From: Meiothermus sp. CFH 77666 | GTDB taxonomy: Bacteria; Deinococcota; Deinococci; Deinococcales; Thermaceae | Reading direction: 5' to 3' | Assembly: GCF_017497985.1 (NCBI RefSeq) | Contig: NZ_JAGDFV010000022.1 | Span: 1 to 61,200 of the forward strand | Length of the DNA: 61,200 nucleotides | In this document: positions 17,666-26,081 of the stretch, in pieces | How positions within the stretch are numbered: the stretch's first letter is position 1 | How the letters are laid out: each line of letters opens with the position of its first letter | Notes under the pieces: generated by a model | What the model saw: the letters and a program-made list of their open reading frames with translations, nothing else | Told to the model about the DNA's origin: nothing | The model's database searches: none | Translations under genes and position numbers: made by a program

Positions 17666-19141
17666 TTATCCACCCGCAACCAACTGCTGCGTTATTGGCT
17701 CGGACAAAACCGATTCCCCTAACAAATAGGCCACCACGTCGCGAGCGCTGTACTGGGTGCCAAACTGCTTGACGAAGCTACCGATTCGCTCGAGGTCATC
17801 TCCGCTCGTCACCAAAGGCAGCTCGAGGTCGCCATTTTTCTGTACCTGGCCCTGCCCTACCGCCGCCAGGAGCGCATTGCACAGGCACTTGCGCCCCTCG
17901 GTGTTGGCCAGCTCGCCCCCTTTGGCCAGGTACTGCTCGATGGGCTCGGAAGCACAGCGGAAGCCGATTTTTCCTTCGGGGGTCTGGTAGGCCTCGCGCA
18001 AATACCCCAGGTCGCAGACCCGCGTCCGGCGCCGATAAACCTCCGGTTGCGAGAGCGTGCCCTCTACCTCGGCTACCTTGAACGGAAATCCGGTGGGCGA
18101 GGCTTTGGGGTCGGTAAAGACCCTGACCTCACCTCTGGCGGCCTGCTCCAGTACCCGCGCCTTCAGGCTCGGCTCGAAGCCCGACTCCTGACTGTAGGCA
18201 AAGAGTGTACCCACCTGGATGCCTGCTGCACCCTGGTTTATTGCTCTTTGCAGGGCTTCGGGCGAACCGGTGCCGCCTGCCAGCCAGAAGGGCAGGCCCA
18301 GGGCTTTGATCTGCTCGAGGTCTACCACATCCCGCTCGCCGTACACCGGCTGGCCACGCTCATCAAATACCGGCGCTCCTCGAGGGGGGGCATTGTGCCC
18401 GCCCGCCGTGGGCCCTTCAATCACAAAACCTTGAATGGTTCCCGTCACCTTGCGGGCCAGCAGGGTGGCCAGGGAGTTGGAAGCGATAATCGGCAAAAAG
18501 CCGGGGCGTTTGAGGGTCTGGGCCTGACCGGCGATTTCCAGTGGGTTGAACTGCAGGCGGGGAGCCTCGGGGGCTGTCCAACCTGTCACGTCAATTTTGA
18601 GCGAGGCGGTCTCCCCTGCGGCTAGTTTGTCCAGGGCCTCCGGAATCTCGCGGGGGATGCCCGCGCCCATCAGTACATAATCCACCCCGGCCAGCATGGC
18701 CCCATACAGCGTCCCGAGGGTAGGGATTTGCAGCTTGGTAAGGAGATTGATCCCAACAAGACCAGGGTGGCCCTCCTTGGCTAAAAATACCTCTACATAG
18801 CCCCCCAGCACGTGCAGAATTTGCGAGGCGGTATCGCCCAGGCGAGCGGGCATGGGAATTCGTTTATAGGGCTGTCCCCCCCGACCTTCAGGCTGGAAGT
18901 ATTTGTCCAGTACAGGCTTAACCCATTGCTGAAAAGGGAATGCGGCCAGCGCCCGGCGCACCAGTCCACCGGGGTCGCCGTCTTGCAGCCGCCGCACCAT
19001 TACGGTGTCCATGGCGGTGCCTGACACCACCCCCAGTTGGCCCAGCAGCGAAACGGTTCTGGCCAGACGCCAGTTGGAAACAGACACGCCCATCCCACCT
19101 TGAATGATGCGCGGTAGGGCTACAGTAGCTACACTTTGCAC
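17666..19141 (-). CDS. nitronate monooxygenase/2-nitropropane dioxygenase-family flavoprotein
   Basis: 491 residues from GTG 19141, which has GGAGG 8-9 nt upstream. The open frame extends 143 codons further but runs antisense to the uracil-DNA glycosylase gene and is rejected. FMN TIM-barrel features include PRIIQGGMGVSVSNWRLA at the N-terminus, the EGPTAGGHN signature and GLPFWLAGGTGSPEALQRAI. It is longer than the usual 320-370 residues and has a C-terminal Cys cluster (RVCDLGY, FRCASEP, RKCLCN) that may bind metal. The true substrate is unknown. Confidence 0.85.
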   Translation of the reverse strand: MQSVATVALPRIIQGGMGVSVSNWRLARTVSLLGQLGVVSGTAMDTVMVRRLQDGDPGGLVRRALAAFPFQQWVKPVLDKYFQPEGRGGQPYKRIPMPARLGDTASQILHVLGGYVEVFLAKEGHPGLVGINLLTKLQIPTLGTLYGAMLAGVDYVLMGAGIPREIPEALDKLAAGETASLKIDVTGWTAPEAPRLQFNPLEIAGQAQTLKRPGFLPIIASNSLATLLARKVTGTIQGFVIEGPTAGGHNAPPRGAPVFDERGQPVYGERDVVDLEQIKALGLPFWLAGGTGSPEALQRAINQGAAGIQVGTLFAYSQESGFEPSLKARVLEQAARGEVRVFTDPKASPTGFPFKVAEVEGTLSQPEVYRRRTRVCDLGYLREAYQTPEGKIGFRCASEPIEQYLAKGGELANTEGRKCLCNALLAAVGQGQVQKNGDLELPLVTSGDDLERIGSFVKQFGTQYSARDVVAYLLGESVLSEPITQQLVAGG

Positions 19142-19331
19142 GGGTACAAACCTCCAAAAAAGCTCGGCCAGATAAAGACGAGACGATTGATTGTACGGCC
19201 TGTTCAGGTGAGAACGAAAGGCAAAGGTTCCCACCTCAGCAGGTCTGTACCCGGTATAGAAAAGTGTGATGGCTGTGCAAGGGTTGGCATGGTAGCAAGA
19301 AGACTCGGTCTGATGATGTAATGGGAATTGC

Positions 19332-19997
19332 ATGAGCCTCGAGGCCCTCCATACCCAAATCACGGCCTGCTGCGCCTGCCCCCGGCTGGTGGCCTGGCGC
19401 GAGCAGGTTGGGCGGGAAAAACGCGCCGCATACCGGGATTTCGAATACTGGGCCCGGCCCGTACCGGGTTTTGGCGACCCCAGCGCTCGTATTCTGGTTT
19501 TTGGGCTGGCCCCTGGCGCCCACGGCTCCAACCGCACCGGACGGCCCTTTACCGGCGATGCCTCGGGCAACTTTTTGTACCCGGCTCTCTACCGCGCCGG
19601 GCTCGCCAACCAGCCCAGCTCCACCCAAATAAACGATGGCCTGCTACTGCACAACGTCTACATCACGGCTGCCGTACGCTGCGCCCCCCCAGGCAACAAA
19701 CCAAGCCCCCTCGAGCTAGATGCCTGCGCCTCCTGGACCCAGCAAGAACTGGCCTTGCTAAAGAACCTGAAGGTCTACCTGGCTCTGGGTCAGATTGCCC
19801 ACCAAGCCCTCCTGGACTATCACGGCCTGCGCCGGTCGGCCCATCCCTTCGCACACGGCAGCGAGTACCGCTTGGGTGAGCGGGTTCTGTTGAGCTCCTA
19901 CCACGTTAGCCGCCAGAACACCAACACCGGCAAACTCACTGCGCCCATGTTTGACGCAATCCTCGAGCGAGCGAAAAGGCTTGCCAATAGCCCATAG
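19332..19997 (+). CDS. uracil-DNA glycosylase, family 5 (UDGb)
   Basis: 221-residue Fe-S glycosylase that excises uracil and other deaminated bases from DNA, useful in a thermophile with rapid cytosine deamination. Motif GLAPGAHGSNRTGRPFTGDASG and the C-terminal SSYHVSRQN match UDGb. Iron-sulphur ligands are probably Cys14, Cys17 and the pair in RCAPPGNKPSPLELDACASW. The TAG stop lies inside a 7-bp periodic array that continues into the convergent aquaporin gene. Confidence 0.93.
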   Translation: MSLEALHTQITACCACPRLVAWREQVGREKRAAYRDFEYWARPVPGFGDPSARILVFGLAPGAHGSNRTGRPFTGDASGNFLYPALYRAGLANQPSSTQINDGLLLHNVYITAAVRCAPPGNKPSPLELDACASWTQQELALLKNLKVYLALGQIAHQALLDYHGLRRSAHPFAHGSEYRLGERVLLSSYHVSRQNTNTGKLTAPMFDAILERAKRLANSP

Positions 19998-20051
19998 CAG
20001 AAAGCCAAATTTAAGCCACGGGCTATCGGCTACAAGCCATCAGCTATCAGC
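19989..20051. repeat. 7-bp periodic array B spanning two gene ends (9 units)
   Basis: Nine heptamers such as AGCAGAA, AGCCAAA, TATCGGC, TACAAGC, CATCAGC and TATCAGC. The array starts inside the last codons of the UDGb gene, fills the spacer and ends inside the last codons of the convergent aquaporin gene, so it contributes both stop codons. Confidence 0.75.
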
Positions 20052-20690
20052 CTTCTTGCTGTACAAGAAGTCGTAAAGCAAGGCCGCCAGCCCAGCCCCC
20101 ACCAGCGGGCCGGCCCAGTAAACCCAGTGGGCATTCCACTCACCGCCTATGATGGCGGGGCCAAGCACCCGGGCAGGGTTCATGGCCGCCCCCGAAATAG
20201 CGCCTCCGGCCAGGATGTCCATGGTGATGGCCAAACCGATGGCCAGCCCAGCATAGCTATAGTTATTGAAAACCGCCGAGCCAAAAATCACCGAGACCAA
20301 AAAGAAGGTCAGGAAAACCTCCATCATGAGGGCCTGGATGGCGGTGTGGTTGGCGCCGGGAACCGGGGTTCCTTCGGCCACGGCGTTGCCGCCATAAAGG
20401 GCGCCAATAAAGAAGGCCGCCACCAGCCCCCCCAGCAGTTGGGCCACCCAGTAACCAACCGCACCCACCGGGGTAATGCGCCCGGTGATGAGCATGCCAA
20501 AGGTAACGGCAGGGTTGAAATGGCCCCCTGAGATGACCCCCAGGGCCACCACCGAAAGGCCAATGGCCAGTCCGTGGGCCAGGGCCACCGCCAACAAATC
20601 GCCGCCCTGGGTGGCCGCAATGGCCCCAATCCCCACAAAACACAGGGCAAAAACCCCCAGAAACTCTGCAACTAGAGCGCGTATGTTCAT
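20040..20690 (-). CDS. aquaporin/glycerol facilitator (MIP family)
   Basis: 216-residue inner-membrane channel with about six helices and two half-helices carrying HFNPAVTFG and AMNPARVLGP, the two NPA boxes. Arg after the second NPA is the selectivity-filter arginine. The overall layout is AqpZ-like, suggesting water rather than glycerol, but the substrate is not certain. I start it at ATG 20690, preceded by GGGAGG. The open frame further upstream runs antisense to the HD-domain gene and is not coding. Confidence 0.93.
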   Translation of the reverse strand: MNIRALVAEFLGVFALCFVGIGAIAATQGGDLLAVALAHGLAIGLSVVALGVISGGHFNPAVTFGMLITGRITPVGAVGYWVAQLLGGLVAAFFIGALYGGNAVAEGTPVPGANHTAIQALMMEVFLTFFLVSVIFGSAVFNNYSYAGLAIGLAITMDILAGGAISGAAMNPARVLGPAIIGGEWNAHWVYWAGPLVGAGLAALLYDFLYSKKADS

Positions 20691-20747
20691 GCTTTCCTCC
20701 CGCCATAACGTTACCTTAGCCAGCAGGGTTCCCACAATTGGCCGGAT

Positions 20748-20776
20748 TTGACAAAGCAAGCCTGCACAAGTACGTA
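20748..20776 (+). promoter_or_regulatory. promoter of the HD-domain gene
   Basis: Consensus -35 TTGACA (20748-20753), 17 nt, then TACGTA (20771-20776). The ATG follows 10 nt later with no ribosome site, implying a leader of only a few nt. An alternative -10, TAGGAT, lies 6 nt before the ATG. Confidence 0.55.
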
Positions 20777-20786
20777 GGATAAATAC

Positions 20787-21248
20787 ATGTGGTTGCGTCT
20801 GAAGCGATTGTATAAAGCCTTTACGCCCGCTCGGGCCACCCCGGACGATGCCTGGGCCCTGGCCGAGCTCAGCATCGAGGAGGCCCACCTGTACAAGGCC
20901 ATGGATGTGCGTGATCGGGAACACGCCGTACGGGTGGCCAAGCGGCTGCTGGAACGCTACCCCGAGGCCCCCAGCTATGCGGTGCGGGCCGCCCTGCTGC
21001 ACGACAGTGGCAAGGCCCTGCGGCCCTACCGGCCTTTGGAGCGCATCCTGACTGGCCTCATTAGCCTCGAGGTTCCCATCGAACCCCTGGACAAGGGGCT
21101 GCGTGGGGCCTGGCAGATTCGCCGCCACCACCCCGAGTATGCGGCCATGCGCATCCTCGACCCTCAGGTCGCCCAGATTGTGCGGGAGCACCACCAGCCC
21201 CAAAGCCTCTGGGCCAAGCGGCTCTACGAGGTGGATGAAGAGTTTTGA
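20787..21248 (+). CDS. HD-domain phosphohydrolase, small
   Basis: 153 residues. HD-superfamily pattern with His46 in REHAVRVAKRL, the HD pair in AALLHDSGKAL, and later histidines in IRRHHPEYA and VREHHQPQS. These would bind a divalent metal and hydrolyse a phosphomonoester or nucleotide. The substrate is unknown. It is divergent from the aquaporin gene and followed by a dispersed element. Confidence 0.82.
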   Translation: MWLRLKRLYKAFTPARATPDDAWALAELSIEEAHLYKAMDVRDREHAVRVAKRLLERYPEAPSYAVRAALLHDSGKALRPYRPLERILTGLISLEVPIEPLDKGLRGAWQIRRHHPEYAAMRILDPQVAQIVREHHQPQSLWAKRLYEVDEEF

Positions 21249-21271
21249 TAATGCCTTGGGCGCATCAGGAA

Positions 21272-21410
21272 ATACCAACTTTAGGCCTGTAACCAACTTT
21301 CGTGTACACCCCAAGGTGGCAGTGGGTGGTAGGAGGTGGGTAGTGGGTTTCCAACCCTCTGTTCCTACCTCCCCTTTCCTGCAGCATGCAAAGTGTTCAA
21401 GCGAAAAGGG
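21272..21410 (+). repeat. 139-bp dispersed element, copy 2
   Basis: Begins ATACCAACTTTAGG and ends near GTGTTCAAGCGAAAAGGG, matching 15230-15363 in inverse orientation. It contains a 7-bp periodic G-rich arm (21313-21347, units AAGGTGG, CAGTGGG, TAGTGGG) and a C-rich arm (CCTACCTCCC) that can fold back on it. Confidence 0.75.
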
Positions 21411-21463
21411 TGTAACACAAATATAACGCTCCCTTTTCTACCCTGGCCCTCAAGGTGATTCCC

Positions 21464-21694
21464 ATGCCCTCGAGAACCATCGCTGAAGAGCGCCGGCGCC
21501 TGCTGGCCTACGGCATGACCGTACAGGAAGTGGAAATCTGGCTCGCCCTGGGCAAGGTCGCCGGGGCCCTGCTCGAGCTCCCCACCCTTCACCCCAGCGA
21601 GCAAGTGGAAACCGTGCGGGACATCCACAACCTGCAAAACCGGCTGCTCGCCAGACCAGGGCTGCGGGCATTGGGTTGGGAACCAAGCCAATAA
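21464..21694 (+). CDS. small hypothetical protein (76 aa)
   Basis: Helical, charged protein beginning MPSRTIAEERRRLLAYGMTVQ. I recognise no domain. AAGGTGA is 5 nt before the ATG at 21464. An ATG 9 nt further up is less well placed. Leu/Glu-rich composition and a usable ribosome site make it a plausible real gene. It lies between a dispersed repeat and a REP-like element. Confidence 0.6.
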   Translation: MPSRTIAEERRRLLAYGMTVQEVEIWLALGKVAGALLELPTLHPSEQVETVRDIHNLQNRLLARPGLRALGWEPSQ

Positions 21695-21756
21695 TGCCAA
21701 CTTACAGAGTCGTACAGATGTTTATACACTCTCGCAGGAATCCCGGAAGTCTTTTG

Positions 21757-21872
21757 GTCATTGCGAGCATCCGCTGGATGCGAAGCAATCCAGTTCACCC
21801 TACCTGGCCAATCGTTCGGTAAGCCTGCTCTGGATTGCTTCGTCGGCCTCTGGCCTCCTCGCAAGGACGACC
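21757..21872. repeat. REP/BIME-like inverted repeat
   Basis: GCGAAGCAATCCAG (21780-21793) is inverted as CTGGATTGCTTCG (21830-21842). Outside these, GTCATTGCGAG (left) faces CTCGCAAGGAC (right). This GAAGCAATC/GATTGCTTC layout is a repeat type I recall from many unrelated bacteria. The flanks 21695-21756 and 21873-22067 hold no gene. A short GGGCCGA/AAGCCGA heptamer run lies near 21996. Confidence 0.75.
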
Positions 21873-22067
21873 GCGATTTGAGAGACTGGTTGACGAGCGT
21901 TCGGGCCGAGGTTCGCCTAAGGTTGTATGGGCACTTTTACGACGATACTTACCAGCGCCGTCAACTTTGATAGATCCCACACTCCCCGACACCCAGGGCC
22001 GAAAGCCGAAGGCTCTGTGAGGAGTAGGTAGGTCGTTTGGTCTGTGTGGTGCGCGTTCGAATACAAC

Positions 22068-23615
22068 TCAGAAGCGCTCAGTCACGCTCTTCATCTGCAG
22101 GAAGTTGAGCAGGTAATCCGGCCCCCCGGCCTTGGTATCGGTGCCCGAAAGGTTGAAGCCGCCAAAGGGCTGCACGCCTACCAGGGCTCCAGTAATTTTG
22201 CGGTTGAAGTACAGGTTACCTACATGGAACTCGCGGCGGGCCCGCTCCAGGCGCTCGCGCTTGCGCGAGAACACCCCGCCCGTCAGGCCATATCGGGTGC
22301 CGTTGGCCACCTCGAGCGCGGTGTCGAAGTCGGGCACGCGAATCACCGAGAGCACCGGGCCAAAGATTTCTTCCTGGGCAATGCGGGCATCGGGGGAAAC
22401 CCGCTCGAACACGGTGGGCGCGATGAAAAATCCACTGCCCTCGAGCTTGCGCCCCCCCAGGGCCAGCCGGCCCTCTTGCTGCCCTATCTCGATATAGGAC
22501 AGCACGGTTTTTTCCTGCTGGGCGCTGGCTACCGGCCCCATATCGGGGTTCTCCTCGGCGGGGCCCACAATCAGGCCCTCGGTGCGGTGCAGAATCTGCT
22601 CCATCAGGAGGTCGTGTACGGCATCCACCACAATCAACCTCGAGGCCGCCGAGCACTTCTGCCCCTGGAAACCATAAGCGCTCTGCACGGTGGCCTGGGC
22701 TGCTGCGTCCAGGTCGGCGGTCTCGTCCACAATCAGGCCGTCTTTACCGCCCAGCTCCAAAAAAACCCGCTTGAGCCAGACCTGCCCCGGCGAGAGCCGG
22801 GCCGCGCTTTCGTTGATGCGGAGGCCGACCTCGAGGGAGCCCGTAAAGTTGATGAAGCGGGTGCGGGGGTGCTGCACCAGATAGGCCCCCACTTCGCTGC
22901 CCGACCCCGGCAGATAGTTCGCTACCCCTGCGGGCAGACCGGCCTCTTCCAGAATCTCGAAGAGCTTGGCCGCGATCACCACGGTGTCTTCGGCGGGTTT
23001 GGAAACCACGCAGTTGCCCACCGCAATGGGGGCCACGGTCATGCCGGTCAGGATGGCCAGGGGGAAGTTCCAGGGGGCAATCACCACCCCCACCCCCAGC
23101 GGGATGTAGAAGGCCTCGTTGTCCTCACCCGGATAGGGCACCACCGGGGCGCCGTCCTTGTACTTGAGGGCCGAGATGGCGTAGTAGCGAATAAAGTCGA
23201 TGGCTTCAGCTACATCGGCGGCGGCCTCCACCCAGTTTTTGCCAATCTCGTAGACCAGCCAGGCCTCGAGCTCGCGCTGGCGGCGCTTCATTATCTGGGC
23301 TGCCTTGAGCAAAACCCGGCTGCGGTGCTCCTGGGGCCAGTCTTTCCAACTCTGGAAGGCGCGCCAGGCTGCGTCCAGCGCGGCATCGGCCTCGGCAATA
23401 CCGGCCTTGGCGCTGACGCCGACCACCTCCGCAGGGTTGGAGGGGTTGGTGGAGGTGATGGTGGCCTGGGTGTGCACTTTCTCGCCGCCGATGATGAGGG
23501 GGTAGTGGCGGCCAAACTGGGCACGTACCTCGGTCAGGGCTTTGCGCATGGCCTCAAAAGCCTCGAGGCTCTGGAAGGTTTCGATGGGTTCGGGGCGGTA
23601 GGGTTCGGGGGTCAT
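22068..23615 (-). CDS. rocA: L-glutamate gamma-semialdehyde (1-pyrroline-5-carboxylate) dehydrogenase
   Basis: 515-residue NAD+ aldehyde dehydrogenase, second step of proline catabolism (glutamate semialdehyde to glutamate), similar in length to the Thermus enzyme. Motifs include [20 protein letters not shown], the catalytic-base region [13 protein letters not shown] and the nucleophile Cys321 in [11 protein letters not shown]. The C-terminus [18 protein letters not shown] is typical of P5CDH. Last gene of the gntR-putA-ACT-rocA operon, 28 nt after the ACT gene. Confidence 0.95.
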   Translation of the reverse strand: MTPEPYRPEPIETFQSLEAFEAMRKALTEVRAQFGRHYPLIIGGEKVHTQATITSTNPSNPAEVVGVSAKAGIAEADAALDAAWRAFQSWKDWPQEHRSRVLLKAAQIMKRRQRELEAWLVYEIGKNWVEAAADVAEAIDFIRYYAISALKYKDGAPVVPYPGEDNEAFYIPLGVGVVIAPWNFPLAILTGMTVAPIAVGNCVVSKPAEDTVVIAAKLFEILEEAGLPAGVANYLPGSGSEVGAYLVQHPRTRFINFTGSLEVGLRINESAARLSPGQVWLKRVFLELGGKDGLIVDETADLDAAAQATVQSAYGFQGQKCSAASRLIVVDAVHDLLMEQILHRTEGLIVGPAEENPDMGPVASAQQEKTVLSYIEIGQQEGRLALGGRKLEGSGFFIAPTVFERVSPDARIAQEEIFGPVLSVIRVPDFDTALEVANGTRYGLTGGVFSRKRERLERARREFHVGNLYFNRKITGALVGVQPFGGFNLSGTDTKAGGPDYLLNFLQMKSVTERF

Positions 23616-23643
23616 ACTAACTCCTTTCGTGGATGCCTTTCAC

Positions 23644-24045
23644 TCAAGACTTTTGCTTTCCACCATGCACCACGTGTCCGGCCTGCTCGAGGGCCGCCAC
23701 AGCCCGCTTTAGCTGGTGGCCTTTGAGCAGCACGTAGTCGGTATTGAAGGTCGAGACTGCAAAGATGCCGACTCCGGCCTGGGCCAGCGGGTTCAGTACC
23801 GAAGCCAGAATGCCGGTGAGGGCGAAATTGAAGGGGCCCGCCAGAGAAAGGCAGCGCCAGTCGCGTTCGGCTTTGACTTCGGGGGGCACGCGGTTCTGGA
23901 GGCAGACCACGCTCAGCTCCTCGTCGCTGCGGCTGATGCTCACAAAGCCCTCGCCCAGGGCCCAGGCCGGGATGGAGGCGGTAGCCTCGAGCCAGCAGAC
24001 CGCATACAGGCCTTCCAGCAGGTGCAAATCCAGTTTGGCTGCCAT
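23644..24045 (-). CDS. ACT-domain (CASTOR-like) amino acid-binding protein
   Basis: 133 residues. The C-terminal half (LAGPFNFALTGILASVLNPLAQAGVGIFAVSTFNTDYVLLK, read with gaps) matches the small tandem-ACT proteins in which ACT modules sense amino acids. No enzymatic domain is attached. It lies between putA (2-nt gap) and rocA in the proline operon, so a role as a proline or glutamate sensor acting on the pathway is plausible. That role is inferred from position. Confidence 0.8.
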   Translation of the reverse strand: MAAKLDLHLLEGLYAVCWLEATASIPAWALGEGFVSISRSDEELSVVCLQNRVPPEVKAERDWRCLSLAGPFNFALTGILASVLNPLAQAGVGIFAVSTFNTDYVLLKGHQLKRAVAALEQAGHVVHGGKQKS

Positions 24046-24047
24046 AT

Positions 24048-24971
24048 CTATCCCTGAATCAGGCTCCGGGCCACAAACAGGAGGTTCTCGGGCCGTTCGG
24101 CGATGCGGCGCGAAAAGTAGGGGTACCAGTCGGTGCCGTAGGGTACGTAGGCCCGCACAGTATAGCCCTCGGCGGCCAGTTTTTTCTGCTCATCGCGGCG
24201 CACCCCGTAGAGCAGCTGGAACTCGAAGCGGTCACGCCCGATGCCTTTCTCGGCTGTCCAGCGCTTCATCTCCTCGAGGATGTAGGGGTCGTGGCTGGCG
24301 ATGGCGGTATAGAGGCCGTTTTCCAGGGCTTTCTTACACAACACCACAAACTGGGCGTCCACCATGCGCTTGTCCTGGAAAGCCACCTCGGGGGGTTCCT
24401 TGTAAGCGCCCTTCACGATGCGTACCGGGGTCTGGAGGGGTATCAGGTCTTGCAGGTCTTGCTCGGTGCGTTTGAGGTAGCTTTGCAGCACCACCCCGGT
24501 GTTGTTGAAGCCAGCCTCGCGCAAACGCTTGTAGAGCCGCAGCGTGGCCTCTACCCGGGGGCTATCCTCCATGTCAATCCGCACGAAGCAGTCCGCCTTC
24601 TCTGCCTCGGTCAGAATCTCGTGCATCAGGGAGAAAGCCAGGTCTTCGGAGAGATCGAGCCCCAGTTGGGTGAGCTTGAGGGCCACATACCTGGGGTAGG
24701 GCAACGCGCCAAAGGCGGCTACCAGCCGAAGAATCTCGCTCTGGAATTTTCGCGCTTCGGCTTCGGAAGTGACCATCTCCCCCAACAAATCCAGGATGGC
24801 ATGTATCTGGTCGCGCTCGAGGGCCTCCACCGCCTGCAGGGCTTCCTCCAGGGTATCGCCCGCAATAAAGCGGCGGGCAAAATTGCGCCCACGGGTCAGC
24901 ACCAGGTTTTTGACGCTTTTGTTCTGGGCAATCGCCAGCACAAACGAACGATAGCTTTGATTGAAATCCAT
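24048..24971 (-). CDS. putA: proline dehydrogenase
   Basis: 307-residue monofunctional FAD proline dehydrogenase that oxidises proline to pyrroline-5-carboxylate and feeds electrons to quinone. Same length class as T. thermophilus ProDH. Motifs include [38 protein letters not shown] and the substrate-binding [13 protein letters not shown] near the C-terminus. The ATG at 24971 has GAGGAG 5 nt upstream. A GTG 6 nt earlier is too close to that site. It starts 10 nt after gntR ends. Confidence 0.95.
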   Translation of the reverse strand: MDFNQSYRSFVLAIAQNKSVKNLVLTRGRNFARRFIAGDTLEEALQAVEALERDQIHAILDLLGEMVTSEAEARKFQSEILRLVAAFGALPYPRYVALKLTQLGLDLSEDLAFSLMHEILTEAEKADCFVRIDMEDSPRVEATLRLYKRLREAGFNNTGVVLQSYLKRTEQDLQDLIPLQTPVRIVKGAYKEPPEVAFQDKRMVDAQFVVLCKKALENGLYTAIASHDPYILEEMKRWTAEKGIGRDRFEFQLLYGVRRDEQKKLAAEGYTVRAYVPYGTDWYPYFSRRIAERPENLLFVARSLIQG

Positions 24972-24981
24972 ACACACTCCT

Positions 24982-25641
24982 CTACTGCCAGACCTGCTCC
25001 CGAAGGCTTTGCATCACCAGGTCGCGGAAGTAGTACACGTGCGCCCGCGCTGCCTCGGCGGCTTGTTGGGGGTTGTGGGCCTTGATGGCCAACAGAATGG
25101 CCTGATGCTGCCGGCGGGTTTTGGGGTGTTGGGAAAGGGTGCGCTGGAAGGAGCGAATGAGCGTCAGGCTCGAGCGCAGGTCGGCATAAATCCGGGCCAG
25201 GGTTTTGTTGTGGGCCGCCTCGACCAGCGCCGTGTGAAAGTCGAAGTCTACCTGCATCTGCTGGTTGTAGTCGTCTTTGGGCAGCGCATCCAGGGCCTTC
25301 AGAAGCCGCTCCAGGTTATCCAGTTCTGCTGGGGTAGCATTGCGGGCCGCCAAAGCCGCCGCCTCGCCCTCGAGCAAGGCCCGCACATCGTAGACCTCGC
25401 GCACCTCGTTGGCCGACAGAACACGCACCCGCGCCCCCCTGTTCGGCAGTAGCTCCACCAGGCCCTCCTGCGACAGACGCTGCAAGGCTTCCCGCACAGG
25501 GGTACGGCTAACGCCGAGTTCCTGGGCCAGCCCCGGCTCAGAGATGCGCGTCCCTGGCAGCAAGGAACCAGCCAGAATGGCCCCCCGCAGGTGCGCGTAG
25601 GCCGCCTCCCGCACCGAGTGGGGTCGTTGGAAGTGGGCCAT
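24982..25641 (-). CDS. GntR/FadR-type regulator of the proline operon
   Basis: 219 residues. The N-terminal GntR winged helix ([36 protein letters not shown]) is followed by an FCD ligand domain with metal-site histidines ([26 protein letters not shown]). First gene of gntR-putA-ACT-rocA. Its own promoter carries a perfect palindrome, so autoregulation and proline-responsive repression are likely. The effector is inferred from context. No ribosome site is seen. The -10 is 11 nt from the ATG. Confidence 0.9.
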   Translation of the reverse strand: MAHFQRPHSVREAAYAHLRGAILAGSLLPGTRISEPGLAQELGVSRTPVREALQRLSQEGLVELLPNRGARVRVLSANEVREVYDVRALLEGEAAALAARNATPAELDNLERLLKALDALPKDDYNQQMQVDFDFHTALVEAAHNKTLARIYADLRSSLTLIRSFQRTLSQHPKTRRQHQAILLAIKAHNPQQAAEAARAHVYYFRDLVMQSLREQVWQ

Positions 25642-25644
25642 AAA

Positions 25645-25682
25645 GTGTATACAGTATACACCTCCGGGGGATTCAGGGTCAA
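25645..25682 (-). promoter_or_regulatory. gntR promoter with palindromic operator
   Basis: -35 TTGACC (25682-25677), 18-nt spacer, -10 TATACT (25658-25653). The palindrome GTGTATACAGTATACAC (25645-25661, perfect 8-bp arms around one central base) covers the -10, a layout that would block RNA polymerase when bound by the GntR product. Confidence 0.75.
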
Positions 25683-26081
25683 TCTATGCGGTGAACGGAA
25701 ACCTTTACAAAATCGTAGATTGCACAAAGAGGCCAGCGCCCGGTCGCATGTCTCAGGCCCCAAAGCAGAGCTTGTCACACCCACTGCGCTGCTCGAGGTG
25801 AAGGAGATCCCAGGTGCAGCAAGCGTGAGCCTCCATACCAGGTCATCTGCGTTGTTTGCAGAGCGCAGCCCGAATGGTTGGAATCGGTTCAATCGCTACT
25901 ATTCAAGCCAGTTTCTTCACGGTGAGGTAGGTTTTTGGATCCCCAAGATCAGCAAAAGTCCAATAAAGCCAGCATTTGAAGTCGGCTAAAGCACTCCTCC
26001 CCCTTGATGGGGGAGGTTGGGTGGGGGTGTGAGCCGAAATTGAGGGCGTCAACCGACTTTTTGACCTGACCGGGGCTTCAG
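25683..26081. other. spacer with half copy of a hairpin repeat
   Basis: No convincing gene. A hairpin CCTCCCCC/GGGGGAGG near 25997-26017, followed by GGTTGGGTGGGG, matches the left arm of the repeat at 6327. CCTGAC/GTCAGG around the metK stop (26066-26090) can form a short hairpin without a T-tract. Confidence 0.5.

Noticed and set aside
19142-19570. 143-codon upstream extension of the NMO-type gene
   Set aside because: It runs antisense to the well-supported uracil-DNA glycosylase gene. GTG 19141 has a good ribosome site.
20691-21314. 208-codon upstream extension of the aquaporin frame
   Set aside because: Antisense to the HD-domain gene and not membrane-like. ATG 20690 has GGGAGG and starts the first helix.
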